A stretch of DNA of 64,000 nucleotides from Timema cristinae (lineage: Eukaryota; Arthropoda; Insecta; Phasmatodea; Timematidae): the NCBI GenBank assembly GCA_039000515.1, contig JBCFYV010000016.1, positions 62,001-126,000 of the forward strand. Direction: 5' to 3'. Numbering within the stretch: the stretch's first letter is position 1; every line of letters starts with the position of its first letter. A program made the translations under genes and the position numbers. The notes below the pieces were generated by a model. It ran no database searches, had not been told where the DNA came from, and saw only the letters and a program-made list of their open reading frames with translations. This document shows positions 20,092-31,130 of the stretch, piece by piece.

Positions 20092-20778
20092 TGTGTTATT
20101 TGGATTTGAAAGTGGTGTGTTGATAGTTGATCTTGGTTTATACTTGTCCAATAAAAATTGCATAGGCCTACTAGTGTAAGCGTACCATTTCGATTTATAT
20201 GTACTCTCTGCCCCGCTGCCAGTTTTCGGTAGCATGCTTTTTTGCCGTTCTCGTCGGTAAGATGCTAGAAGTGAGTCCATTTTCTTCTTTACTTCATCAA
20301 CTCGACATTTCATTATGTTTCCGATGGCATTCCAGGCATCCTCTTTTAATGAATTATTTTTTGTAGTCTCCAACAGTAGGGTCCCAAAGACATCTATCTC
20401 TCTTTATAATGTTCTATAAGCTGCAAGCACAAATCATTACTCCAATCCATCTTTTTCTCTGTTCGAAATTATTATTTAGCAGGAAGCTTGTAAATACTCG
20501 CACCGAACCAAAGAATCCTTTGATAAAACCGCTCAGTCGAGCGAGCGCGTGTGAACCCGATGGAATGCTCCAAGCAACTGTTCGTTCACTCTTTCGTTGT
20601 TTAGACTAACCGAGCGAGCATTCTTAGAGCATTCATTCCCATTTCAGGCGAACATACTAGAACATACTAGAACATACTAGCGCACCGAAAGAATGCTCAC
20701 TACACGTTTACACCAAGAGAATTTAAGCGTAGTGGGGGAAGAATGAGCATTCGCTCGCTTGGTCTAAATGCGCCTTAA

Positions 20779-21300
20779 GACATGTACGCAAAAGATTGGA
20801 TTGACTATTGACTTGTAACTTCTATACTTGTGGATCCCCCTTTAAAATAATTTATGTATGCTCTCCTGCTCTATAAGATATTTAAGTGTGCTTCCACCAA
20901 CATACTTTCAGAAACTATTTGGCGTTATCCTTCTCTACGATTTTTTTTTAGTTTGACAAATAATGTAACACACTCTTGTTTACTTTAGTTTACTATTGTT
21001 TATACAGTAAAGATCTCTAACTACCCCCACTTTGTTGATGAAGTAATACATTATAATTGTTTTTGGGCTCTAAAAAAACACAATACCCCCCCTCACCCAA
21101 AACCACACTCCCCGCCCTCTTATTATATATATTCTTATTTCTATGAGCACTCACTTCAATATATCCATACTATCCGTATATATTAAAGATCGAATTGAAG
21201 TCTCCCCTAAAATAAACCAAGTTGAACGCCAAATAGCTTGCTAAGGCATCCGATATTAATAAATATTTTGGCCTCCTGTGTGGGGAAAACGTCCCTAACC
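20779..21300. other. Unassigned AT-rich spacer
   Basis: Between Harbinger-1 and the MITE. No coding pattern, RNA gene or repeat recognised. Confidence 0.4.
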
Positions 21301-21727
21301 CAGTGATTCCCAACCTTTTTTCTTTAGAAGAACCCTTAAAATATGTAATAAAATCTCGGGGAAACACAAATTAGGTACGGCAAGGGTAAATGATAAAATA
21401 GACAAGTAGATCAATAGGGTTGTTAAATAATAATAATAATAATAATAATAATGATAATAATAACATTTGAATAAAATATTTCAGGAGTATTTATTGCCTA
21501 TTTCTATCTACTAATTACTGTCCTCCGGTACTTAAACTTGGGTTTTTACCAACCTCACTTTTAACATTACTATCGGTACTATTCTCTTTATCTTCCTCAG
21601 ATACACGAGCTATATTTATATATTTTCACACTGTCCAAAAAATTTTGGCAGATTAATAAAAACAAATGTTAGAAATTCTCGCGGAACCCTGGACACGGGC
21701 TCGCGGATCCCTGGTTAAGAATCACTG
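21301..21727. mobile_element. hAT-like MITE (non-autonomous)
   Basis: 427 bp with inverted ends: left CAGTGATTCCCAACC, right (reversed) CAGTGATTCTTAACC. The CAGTG ends and short length fit a hAT derivative. The flanking 8 bases match only partly (CCCTAACC and TGCTAACT), so the target duplication has decayed or the border is off slightly. It contains an (AAT)n microsatellite at about 21428-21470 and no coding frame. Confidence 0.6.
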
Positions 21728-21899
21728 TGCTAACTCCTTTTGTAATCACATTACGGTTAATGCTTTGTCATTATCTGCCCTTGAACATTTTTTCTGCACA
21801 ACTAAGCCTTTGGGGACACAATGTACTACATCACACAACGTACAGTTAACAATAATTTCCATTCCACTTTAAACTCGTTTTTTTTATTTTTTCCAAGGG

Positions 21900-22427
21900 T
21901 GTGAACTATCTATACAATTTTGGATAGACGTTGAACAATTATTTTCTAGGAGTTCTCCAAAAACATTTACGGTACGTCTTAATATGCAATTTGAGGAAAT
22001 AAATTTAGAGAACGATATGGTTTTACCTAGGCATAATAATTTAAATGAACAGCAAGAAGGTACACCTTGCTGCTCAAAATGGTCTGAGCTAGATACGACT
22101 GGCTGCTCAAAATTGACTGAGCTTAGTACTGCCATAACAAGCTCTGAAGTAAAAAATGTGATGGATACATTTGATCAGAGTAGTTTTTTCATTTTAGGTG
22201 GTGTCATGCCCCTACCTCTATCTATTACTGAGAAAACCTGAAAAAGGTCCGAGCAGCTAGTGACTGAATTTAGATCCCCATAGCAAGAAGTTTATGACCG
22301 GATAATTTTTTATGTTGCTCATTTGTTTAGTGAAATTAAACACATGAGTAGCCACAGTGATATATTTGGTTGCTCTTTTTTCAACATGGTAATGCTCAAA
22401 TAACAAAGGAAAGGGATAGAGAGTAGC
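21900..22427 (+). pseudogene. Mutator-like/YqaJ pseudogene, putative N-terminal segment
   Basis: Weakly coding plus-strand sequence directly left of the hAT insertion, with frame from about 21984 (QFEEINLENDMVLP, then SSFFILGGVMPLPLSI) and stops after it. It lies exactly where the N-terminus of the gene resumed at 25930 should be. It has an internal near-duplication (GCTGCTCAAAATGGTCTGAGC and a copy at about 22102). Assignment rests mainly on position, and no domain is recognised. Confidence 0.35.
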
Positions 22428-25400
22428 TATACCAGGGTGTCTACTGGGTCACGAAAGTCATGAAAAAGCCACGAATTGCAAAAAAGGTCACGAAAGTCAC
22501 GAAAAAGTCACGAATTTTTAATATTTTGGTCATAAAGTCACGAAAATATTTTTAGTTTGAATTTCCCGCACATCGTAACAACGCGAACGCTTCAAAGATA
22601 GCGCTATCCACCACACGTAATGGCACGCGCCAGCCGGATTGGAAGTTGCCTAATTGTTTTGTCTGTGATTCCAATGACAAGGTTAATGTTCGCCATCTTG
22701 TTTTAAATATTAATGTGGTGTACTACTTGTTTCGTGGGGTGTGGGAGTGCATTATGCCTTGTGTGTGTCTACAAATAATGGTTTTTTGAGTGGATGAATT
22801 GGAATTCAGGTTTTGTAGACGATAAGAGAAAATACCAGGACATTTTCTACACAAACCGTGCGTTCTTCTGTTTTGTGGATCTGGATCAAGTTGTCGGTGG
22901 CAATTATCAATTTTTTACGCTTTCAGTGATCCGGCTGCTATTTGAAGGCGGTGTAAAATGTATATTATAATTTCAAATTAACGTTGGCATCAAATAGCAA
23001 TCGTTTTCGCAGTTAAATATGGCGTATTTTTTTATAAAATAATACTATTATTGTTAATATTTAATCCTTGACATAACTTAATTCAGTAAATTTAAAGACC
23101 ATTCATTCAAAACAGTTGAAATTTACCAATTTTTAAATGATCTTCGTTGTCTTACGGGTACATTAAATATTAGGCCTAAATTATTTTTTAATCGTGTGTT
23201 GCGAAAAAAATCTATAATTTTTTTTTCGGGAGGGGGGGGGGGGCATTCAAAAATTTTATGTGTGAAGTTTAGACTAATCTGTTAAAAGATGCCTGGTAAA
23301 TGTTCGTTCAAAGAGTTTTGGCTGACTGATGAAGAAAATAAATACTCGAAGTGGTTGCGCCCTGTTGAAGATGACCAGTATAAGGCTTATTGTACATTTT
23401 GTAAATCGAAATTTGATATAAGCCACAGTGGGTTGAAAGGAGTGAAAATTCATGGAAAAGGTAAGAAGCATTTGGAACTAACCTCTGCCCTACTCCAAGG
23501 TAAGCAAAAAACGCTCAGCTTTATATCTGCTGAAAAATTTGGATGTAAACAGAAAGAACTGGCAAAAGAATTATTACCTTCCACAAGTAGGCCTACTTCT
23601 GAAAATGATGTATACTTGGTTGCATCTTCGTCTACATTAGTTGTTTCATCTTCCTCATCTTTTGGAGGCCCTTTAAGTACATTTTGTTTAAATGATGATA
23701 CCTTGAAGGCAGAAATTCTGTGTTCCATGAATAAGGTTATGACTCATACTTCTGACAGAGGTTCGTGTATTTCCAGTGATCTTTTCTCAATCATGTTTCC
23801 TGACAGTGTAATAGCACAGAAGTTCAAAATGCAAAAAGACAAACTTGGCTATTTGACAACCTTTGGTCTTGGCCCCTTCTTCCAAGAAAAACTCTCGGCG
23901 GAGTTAAAGAAGACTGCATTTTTTGCAGTTTCACTTGATGAAAGTCTCAATAGAATTGCCCAAAAAGGACAAATGGACATCATTGTCCGTTATTGGAACT
24001 CAAGTTTAAATGTGGTTTCAACCCGATACTTGAACTCTGTGTTTTTAGGGCATTCTACTGCAGCTGACCTCCTTGATGCCTTTACGTCAGGTATGTCTGA
24101 ATTAGGACTGCCTTTAAAGAATGTTATACAAATTGCTGTTGATTGACCCAATGTAAATTTAAAATTCCTTAAGGATTTCATTCAAATGATGGGAAAAAAT
24201 TTAGATAACCCTGAAGACAAGAAACCTATTGATGTTGGCACATGCTCTCTTCATACAGTTCATGGGGCTTATAAGACAGCTCATAATAGATGTGAATGGC
24301 AAGTTCATAATTTTCTGCGTTCGTTGTATTATCTGTTTAAAGATTTTCCATCTCGAAGATCTGATTACATACTCTCAAGTGGATCAGACCTCTTTCCACT
24401 TAAAATGTGTTCCATCAGATGGGTGGAAAACTCAAAAGTAATTGAAAGAGCCTTGAAAATGATTCCTCATCTAAAGAAATATGTGGCTTTTGTGTGTTCC
24501 AAACCACCCGAAACAAATAATTTCGATGTTGTACGAGACTTCCTAAAAGATAACCTTCTTGAAGCAAAACTCTTTTTCTTGCAGTCAGTAGCAGGAGAAG
24601 TGGAACCATATCTTAAAATATTTCAAAATGACAATCCAATGTTGCCCTTTGTACATGCCGAACTGTATTCAATGGCACGTAGCATTGCAGCTCGCGTCCT
24701 TAAGAGAGAGGTTATAAGAAATGTGAAAAACTCAGGACAGCTCTTGGCAATTGATGTCAAAAATGAAAATCTATTGAGCTTTTCGGACGTAGACATAGGC
24801 TTTGGTGCGAAGAAATTTAGTAAAAATGTGAAAGAACTTGATGTATAACTCTTTAGAAAAGATTGCAGACACTTCTTAGTGGAAATGTTTCAAAAACTGA
24901 TTGGGCCTAGGTCTCCATTACGAAAGTGCATGGTGAAAGGTGCTTCATGCCTTTCACCAGCAGTAATGACTAGTGGCACTCTAAGAGTACAACGGGTTAA
25001 CATAGCACTCGAACAACTCACTTCAAACAACCACATTGCATACATTGAAGCTGAACATATAAGGAAAAACTACCTTGAAATCTGTGAGCAGTCTTCTGTT
25101 CAAGATGAGCTGAAGACATTTGATTTCAATGAAAACAGACTAGATTCTTTTCTCTTCAACATCCTTATTAATGCAAAAGCTTGCAAGGCATTGCTGTCAT
25201 TTTGCACGATGATATTTACAATGTTTCATGGAAACAGTGCTGTCGAAAGAGGTTTTTCAGTAAACAAGGAGTGTTTGGTTGAAAATATGAAAGAGCGTTC
25301 TCTAATCTCCCAACGCAGCATATATTCAGCGGTTCAGTCGGTAGGTGGCATAAAGAATGTGGAGTTTACAAGTGGGATGCTGCATGCAGCTAGGCGAGCA

Positions 25401-25934
25401 AGTTCTAAAAGGAGGGAAGCAATTGAAGAAATGAAGAAGAAAGAAAGTGAAGAAGCTAACAGATCAAAAACAACATTGGAAACTGTAAATAAACTCGAGG
25501 CAAAAAAAAGAAAACTTCTCCAACAGGCCGAGGAAGAGGCTTCAGCTCTTCAAACTGAAATAGACTTGGAGAAGAAACGACTGAGGCAGATGTAAATCCT
25601 GTATGCTGTGATTTTGTGTATAAACTAAATATTATGTGACAAATTTGAACAATATTAGATTTTTATGTTTGTTGAGACTTCAGCTTCTGTGAGATTCAAA
25701 CATCATTAATTACAAGTAAATTTTCTTGTTGGTATGGCTATAGTAATAGTTATTACTTGTGTTTGTTATTGCAATATCTAGGCCCGATGTACAATATAAT
25801 GTTCGACCGTTTACCGAAGGTTTTTTTTTTTTTTGCACAGCGTCTATACGCCCCCGAAGGAATTTTGTGGTCAAAAAAGGTCACCAAAAAGTCACGAATT
25901 TTTGTTCCTCCAACTGAGTAGACACCCTGTATAC
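22428..25934 (+). mobile_element. hAT-type DNA transposon with 5-bp target duplication
   Basis: The element is 22433-25929, with identical 13-bp terminal inverted repeats CAGGGTGTCTACT and the 5-bp duplication TATAC (22428-22432 and 25930-25934). Just inside both ends GTCACGAA-type motifs recur (several at 22450-22545, two at about 25878-25900), probably transposase binding sites. A single transposase gene lies at 23289-25595. Classical hAT duplications are 8 bp; 5-bp variants are known as hAT5. It interrupts the Mutator-like/YqaJ pseudogene. Confidence 0.82.
23289..25595 (+). pseudogene. hAT transposase with BED-like zinc finger, two in-frame stops
   Basis: One frame of 769 codons runs from ATG 23289 to 25595 and is broken only by TGA at 24144 and TAA at 24846, so it died recently. 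Residues 25-65 form a BED-type zinc finger (YCTFCKSKFDISHSG, HGKGKKHLE). The hAT core includes AVSLDESLNRI with the likely first Asp and CSLHTVHGAYKTAH with the Cys/His pair. The C-terminal hATC dimerisation and catalytic Glu region reads GNSAVERGFSVNKECLVEN. A charged coiled-coil tail follows (REAIEEMKKKESEEANR). The first stop replaces the Gly expected after VD in the conserved VDGPN motif. Confidence 0.82.
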
Positions 25935-26320
25935 TTTTCAGTGCAATATGTGTGGATTTAGAAGTACTCTACAATAAGAGAACCCTGAAAAACGACAGAC
26001 GTATATGGGAATAAATACAGCGTGGGTCAGCAGCATGATAGCGAATTGACAAAGCTATACACAGATGAATGACATTACCTCAAAATTGGATAAGCCATGC
26101 ATGTCGAAGGAAGCTTTTAATAGGTACCAAAAGAAATTATCTTCTGTGCTCCATGATATTGCCTGGGAAAGAATGCAAGTCGCTGCTAAAGAATAAGCTG
26201 AACTTGCTCTTGCAGCAGGAGAAATAGATGCGGATGGGATTCCTCTCAACACTGGAGTAGCAGACAGTGCATAGTGCAAGCGTTCCTTTAAGACAAATTA
26301 CAACGCTTTATTCGGTGTGG
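25935..26320 (+). pseudogene. Mutator-like transposase-domain pseudogene, middle segment
   Basis: Continues the split gene after the hAT element. In one frame with stops it reads QCNMCGFRSTLQ, then MGINTAWVSSMIAN, TSKLDKPCMSKEAF, and at 26210-26318 ELALAAGEIDADGIPL and CKRSFKTNYNALFG. These are the landmark motifs I remember for the Mutator-like transposase domain found with YqaJ exonucleases in arthropods. A Trp codon before CKRSF has become TAG and other stops are present. The segment ends at a TAA that became the Harbinger-2 target. Confidence 0.7.
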
Positions 26321-26552
26321 TAAGGAGCGTCCACACTATGCCGCGGTTGGACGTTGGCACTGTCAGGTTGGCAAAGCCACTACTATGTAGACGTGGCCGC
26401 TGGCATGTGCCGCCGAGCCAACGGTGTGCCAACGAGAATCGCTCGAGTGTCGGTTTACTACAAATAAAGCCAATGAGAGCGGGGAGTGGGGACGTTCCAA
26501 CCGCTGGCTCCAAGCGGGTTCAGTTGTGTCTTGGACAGCGCCGTATTCGGTC

Positions 26553-28484
26553 ATGGAGTGGACAAACGCTAAAGTGTGTGATTTGATTAACCTATACCGA
26601 GATCGTCCTGTTCTGTGGGACTGTCGTTTGAAAGAGTACAAAGACAGGAATAAAAAACTGGACGCTCTACTAGAAATCGCTGTTAGCTTTGGTGTAGATA
26701 AAGAAGAAGTTGAAAGAAAAATTAAGAACCTGGTGTGTCATTTTTTACGAGAAATAAAAAAGGAGAGAGAGTCAAGTAAGTCTGGTGCGGGAAGTGATGA
26801 TGTGTACAAAAGTAAATGGTTCTGCTAAAACAACATGCTCTTTCTCAAAGATCGAAATCAACCAAAAGGAATGACAATACAATCACGCAGGTAAAAATAT
26901 AAAAGTAATTAATCCACACAGTAATTCGTAATTTTTATTAGGAATTAATATACAATACACACAGTTTTGGGCTTATCATTTGTCGTGTTGAAAAGGTACT
27001 ATTCCAGCCGGGGAAGTAAAAAAAACTCTGCAAATTCATTTCTAACGACTTGAACTTCATCAGTGCTTCTTGAAGTCCTGGGAATGTTAACCAATGCTTG
27101 ATTTGAAGGCGATTGTCTCCAAACTCCTGGATTGATCTCACCTGTGGTCGAGCACTTAGAGTCGAATGTCCCGGGGGATTGTATATTGATTTGGAGTTAC
27201 TTTTCCGTAATTGTGCAGATAAAGTACTGCCATCAATACGTTATTTGCCCGCTCTGGTTGTAATAGCATAGGTCTCCGTAGTATGCGGTACACAGCGGAT
27301 ATTATCCCGAATGCATTCTCAGACACGCTACGTATTCTGCTTAACCGATAGTTGAACACTCTTTGTTTGTAACCCTTTATTTGAGCTCCTGGAAATGGTT
27401 TCATAATGTTTTTTGACAAAGGAAAAGAAAGCATCATCTGCCACAAAAACAAACGGTGTTGTATTGCTTCTTCCAGGAAGTGCACTGGAGGGAGGGAGAT
27501 GCATTGTGTTATTCTTAAGGCATTCTTTGAATGTTGTTTGACTAAACACACCTCCGTCTGATATCCTTCCTTGGCAACCAACATTTGCATAAATGAAGTT
27601 GTAGTTTGCATCTACCACCGCAAAGAGGACTATACTAAAGAACCCCTTGTAGTTAAAATATTCGGTACCACTATTAATCGGTGATTGCAAAGTGATATGC
27701 TTCCCATCAAAGGCTCCAACACAGTTTGGGAAATTCCACTTATCATTGAACTCCTTTGCAATAACGTTCCACTCAGCTTCATTTTGTGGCATCTGAAACA
27801 AATTAATAACAATCTTGCAGTTTTCTTAAATTTACAATAAGTCCCTGTTACCTCCCTATCTAATCACAAATCTTTCTTGGTTTTTAGGATCTGAATACAA
27901 CTGTGAATGAAGATATTATTGAATATGAGATTCAGAATGTCGACCAGGACCAAGTGGCTAGTAAAGATGCATCTGGAAGCGGGAAAAACCGAAATAAAAG
28001 GTTGCCAAAGTCACCCTCTGCTCGAACAGACTCGCAAAAGAAACAAAAGACTTCAACTACAGAAGAAGCTCTTTCCATTATGAGAGAGATTCAAGGACGT
28101 AATGCAACAGTGACAGACCAGTTTAAGTCTTTTGGAGATCAAGTTGGACTGCGTATTAGAGACCTTCCATCGTCAAATGCACAAACAATAGTAAAACACC
28201 TAAGTAGCAATATTATCTTTGAAGCTGAAATGGGTAAGTATGACAACGGCAACACATTGAGCGCAACTTACTCACAGCCTTTTAACCCGATACCGAACTA
28301 GATACAGCAACAATTTTCTGTCCCTATGGCACCTGTATGTCCCAATTCAAACCAACATTTTGAGCAGTCGTCTTATTCCGGACGAATGCAAACGACCTCT
28401 CCACAATCTCTAATAAGCCCCACGCCGTCTGCCCATTCGCTAACGGACAGTGACTCTATGGACAATATTTTGATGGCACTCTAG
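26553..28484 (+). pseudogene. Harbinger-2 MADF-domain partner protein, two exons, stops acquired
   Basis: Exon 1 is 26553-26890 and exon 2 is 27888-28484, with a GT-AG intron that contains transposase exon 2 on the other strand. Exon 1 is a MADF domain: MEWTNAKVCDLINLYRD, PVLWDCRLKEYKD, VCHFLREIKKERES, DDVYKSKWF. A stop (26826-26828) interrupts the domain end just before NMLFLKDRNQP. Exon 2 holds a basic linker and TIVKHLSSNIIFEAEMGKYD. An in-frame TAG at 28299 precedes a Gln/Ser/Pro-rich tail (SDSMDNILMAL). The role is DNA binding and nuclear import for the transposase. Two nonsense changes make this copy non-functional. Confidence 0.78.
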
Positions 28485-29071
28485 CTCCCACCTCATCTCT
28501 TCAAACTTATAATTTGAGTTTAAGACTTTTCTTCTATTTTTGTTGTAATAAACTTGAGACACATGTTTACTAAATAAATTTTTCATTTGTAATATATCTT
28601 GTTTTTTCCTACCTTGATGTAATCCTGTAAAACGCTGACAATTGCATCACAAACAATCGGGATGATGTTTGAAATTATTTGCTTCGAAATCTTGAACGTG
28701 TAACTTAACGAGTGGTAAGAATCTCCCGTCGCTAAGAATTGCAGAGTAACTGCAAGACGTTCATCTGGAGGAATAGATCTTCTGAAGGGTGTGTCTTCCT
28801 TCTTGATGATATGAGCTATCTTATTCAGAAGAACTTCAAAGTCACTACTTTTGATACGAAAAAAGTTTTTGAAACCACATCCACATCTGTACTCGAGATT
28901 CAATTCGTCTACGTCATCCAATAATAAATCCTTAATTAAGTCACTAGTTCCGTATTGTGCTCTACTTTGAAGGCTTGGACGCACCCAAAACCGTCGTTTG
29001 CGTATTTTTTCATAATTTTCAATTATTATGAACGCAGCCGAAGCAACAAGTAAATCCTCCTCGGCAGACAT
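26934..29071 (-). pseudogene. Harbinger-2 transposase (HARBI1-like), two exons, frameshifted
   Basis: Minus strand. Exon 1 is 29071-28613 (MSAEEDLLVASAAFII, KNFFRIKSSDFEVLL, LQFLATGDSYHSL). The donor is AAG|GTAGG and the acceptor TTTCAG lies before 27792. Exon 2 carries Asp in GAFDGKHITLQ, VGCQGRISDGGVF, Asp in FVADDAF, and Glu in RSVSENAFGI. Frameshifts lie near 27415 (after DDAF) and 27165, so the catalytic Glu is out of frame. The C-terminus ends at about 26934. Exon 1 aligns well with Harbinger-1 exon 1, and the intron position is the same relative to the QDY/QDF motif. Confidence 0.82.
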
Positions 29072-29173
29072 TGTGCGACTAAATGCCAACTAGATGTAGA
29101 CGGCAGGCCAGAAGCCGGCTTTGCCAACCTGGCAGTGCCAACGGCCAACCGCGGCATAGTGTGGACGCGCCTG

Positions 29174-29516
29174 TAAGTATCATACAAAAATTGTTATGTT
29201 TACACTTTTATATGCGTGTCATAGTTGGTATGTGTTTTAATAAATTTGTTTGTATGCATGATTAAATGGATCATTTTTAGGCTTGAATCATCGGGAAAAG
29301 AACGGAAAAAGTAATTTTCGCAAGCGTAAAGAACTTTTACTGCTGTATATGTGCACACGCACATAGAATGAAGTTCCCAATGGATATTTGTATTTCAAAA
29401 ATTGGAATAAATCTTTCACAGCAATGGAGGCTAATATAATAGTCGAAGGCTTTAAAAATAATGTTTTTATGCACATTTTGAAATATCATAAGCTTATTGG
29501 TAAGGCATTTCAAAAG
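29174..29516 (+). pseudogene. Mutator-like/YqaJ pseudogene, intron start and following exon
   Basis: The donor GTAAGTAT at 29174 opens a short intron to the acceptor TTTTTAG at 29280. The exon 29281-29516 reads RKRKELLLLY and, after a stop, YFKNWNKSFTAMEANIIVEG, ILKYHKLIG. The FKNW, MEA-IIVEG and KLIG blocks are diagnostic of the Mutator-like transposase domain in this family. The exon ends at a donor, AAAG|GTATGTAC. Confidence 0.7.
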
Positions 29517-29968
29517 GTATGTACTTATTATTTTCATATAAGGTGTTCTAATTTTCCCTTTTTCACTAACATTGCTAACCACATTATTTAATTTTCTCTT
29601 CGTGTATTTCAAACATGGCTTATTCGAAGTGTAGTATTTTGTTATATATTTTTATCAAAAAATACCTTGATGAACCTTGTTCAAAGCCAAATTATTGTGA
29701 CAATCCCAACCTATCCTCATCTTACCAAACAATCTCACTTAACATCACTTTAAATTTAAAAATCCAGTACAACATATTTAAATGAAGGGTGATTTTATTA
29801 TAAAGTTGTGGGAAATAATACTTGTGTAGTTTTACTTCTTAATTTATTACACAAGTAATGAGTAATGAACATATAGAGAACTTTTATATTAAATGTAAAA
29901 TTATAATTATTTAATAAAACCACTCTAATGAAACTAACTATAATGTTTTAAAGTGATTGTGACAGCAG

Positions 29969-31130
29969 TGTTACGTGGCAACTTGCGAAAGCAAAACCAT
30001 ATGGGGCAAATTCGTGTATTACAAAAATAGAATGTACCAATCACGTTCTAAGAAAATATTTACGTAGACTGCGGGAAATCACAGCGAAAACAAAAAAATA
30101 ATGCTGGAGCAGTTCCCTCAACTGAACGCGAGGCTCATTCAACTAGACTCTTGCGTCTTCATTCAGCAATAACAGCAGCCATAAATTACAGAGCTTCACA
30201 AACAAATCTACCTCATCATCGTCGTGTGTCAGAGTTTTGTAAATACATTAATAATGGACCTTATCAGGCTTTTGGTGACCATTCAAAAATGCCTAGAGCG
30301 AAACTACTTATGTAAAGGTTCAAAAGAGGGCGAAGAAAATCTAGTTCCCGACTTAAACATTTTTAGGCACGTGGGATGAAATCATGGTTGCTAAAAATTT
30401 AGTAGTTCATTATGCTTAAAGTCTAATTCACAAGTTTGTTGGTGGTAAGAGTCAACTTTTTACCAAATGAAAAGTGAAATGACTGTAATTTCACATAATA
30501 CAAAAGGAAACACACAGAGATGGGTACATAAAGACATTACCAACAACAGCCCTGGTTTGTCCTTAAAGAAACATGACGAACAGAAACAAAGATCGGCTGA
30601 GAAAAGGCATCTAAGAATAAAATCTAATCCTCAGTCTAATAAACGCAGAAAACTTGGATTTTCTGGCCCTGACAAAAACTACGGGAATGTTCAAGGAAAC
30701 GAAACGATTAGACATTGATTCTGTTCAATTTGAAGAAAAGAAAAATGCTCTCTTGGCTAACTTACATTTAAATGATGAACAGAGAGATAATCTTCAAAAC
30801 TTAACCACTTCCCAGATGAATTCTCAAATATAGTACAGTGAACGATCTAAACGCCTGACTGCATCTAATTTTGGAAAAATTTGTAGAATGCGACCACCAA
30901 CGCCTTGTATAAAAACGATCATTTCTTTATTGTATAATGATTTTTCAGGGTCTAAAGCAGCCACGTATGGCATTGAGAAAGAGCCTATTGCAATAGCACA
31001 GCTTGAGAAGATTTTGAACACACTAATTTTGCCTTCGGGTTTGTTTGTGGATGAAAACCTTCCATGACTTGCAGCTACACCTGATGGCCTGGTGGATGAA
31101 GATGGTATTGTGTAAAGTGGTCAGGGTTTT
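29969..31130 (+). pseudogene. Mutator-like domain end and YqaJ-type exonuclease, decayed
   Basis: After an intron of about 450 bp the coding resumes: AKAKPYGANSCITKIEC, NHVLRKYLRRLREIT, then a frameshifted run with GPYQAFGDHSK and KEGEENLVPDL. The part from 30830 is YqaJ-like: SERSKRLTASNFGKICR, LLYNDFSG, AATYGIEKEPIAIAQLE and LAATPDGLVDEDG. These include the Glu and Asp-Gly positions of this phage-recombinase nuclease family. Several stops (for example at 31065) and shifts are present. The pairing with a Mutator-like domain suggests a transposon-borne cut-and-process system. I give no gene name. Confidence 0.7.

Larger units (their letters stand above)
18396..20450 (-). pseudogene. Harbinger-1 MADF-domain DNA-binding partner, two exons, frameshifted
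   Basis: Minus strand. The start is at 20450 (MDWSNDLCLQLIEHYKER). Exon A runs to a donor at about 20092. Exon B begins at about 18992 and ends with a stop at 18396. Exon A is a MADF (Myb/SANT-like) domain with the W-D and DAWNAI blocks, YKSKWYAYTSRPMQFLLDK. Small indels near 20385 and 18710 shift the frame. Exon B is lysine-rich, then TIEHLISNILYEADMGKYDD, which aligns with TIVKHLSSNI in the Harbinger-2 protein. The tail is serine/proline-rich. Such proteins bind subterminal DNA and help the transposase enter the nucleus. The intron holds a SINE. Confidence 0.75.
15864..20775 (+). mobile_element. PIF/Harbinger DNA transposon, Harbinger-1
   Basis: About 4.9 kb between TAA target duplications (15861-15863 and 20776-20778), as expected for Harbinger. 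Terminal inverted repeats are imperfect: left AGGTGGGTTTAGACCAA, right (reversed) AGGCGCATTTAGACCAA. Further inside each end the TTTAGAC...CGAGCGA motif recurs (about 16036 and 20602). It carries a transposase with one intron and a convergent MADF-domain gene. Two SINEs and a trinucleotide repeat inserted later. Confidence 0.88.
26321..29176 (-). mobile_element. PIF/Harbinger DNA transposon, Harbinger-2, with interlocked antisense genes
   Basis: The element is about 26324-29173 (2.85 kb) between TAA duplications (26321-26323 and 29174-29176). The inverted ends are long and nearly identical over about 50 bp, both containing GCGTCCACACTATGCCGCGG. It carries a minus-strand transposase and a plus-strand MADF gene, each with an intron that contains an exon of the other. 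It inserted at the 5' splice site of the Mutator-like/YqaJ pseudogene: the right-hand TAA continues as GTAAGTAT. Confidence 0.88.

Noticed and set aside
23330..23340. CTGATGA as a hammerhead ribozyme core
   Set aside because: It lies inside the hAT coding frame and no GAAA core or stems fit around it.
26055..26279. Minus-strand frame in the Mutator-like segment
   Set aside because: The plus strand carries the family motifs; this is a shadow.
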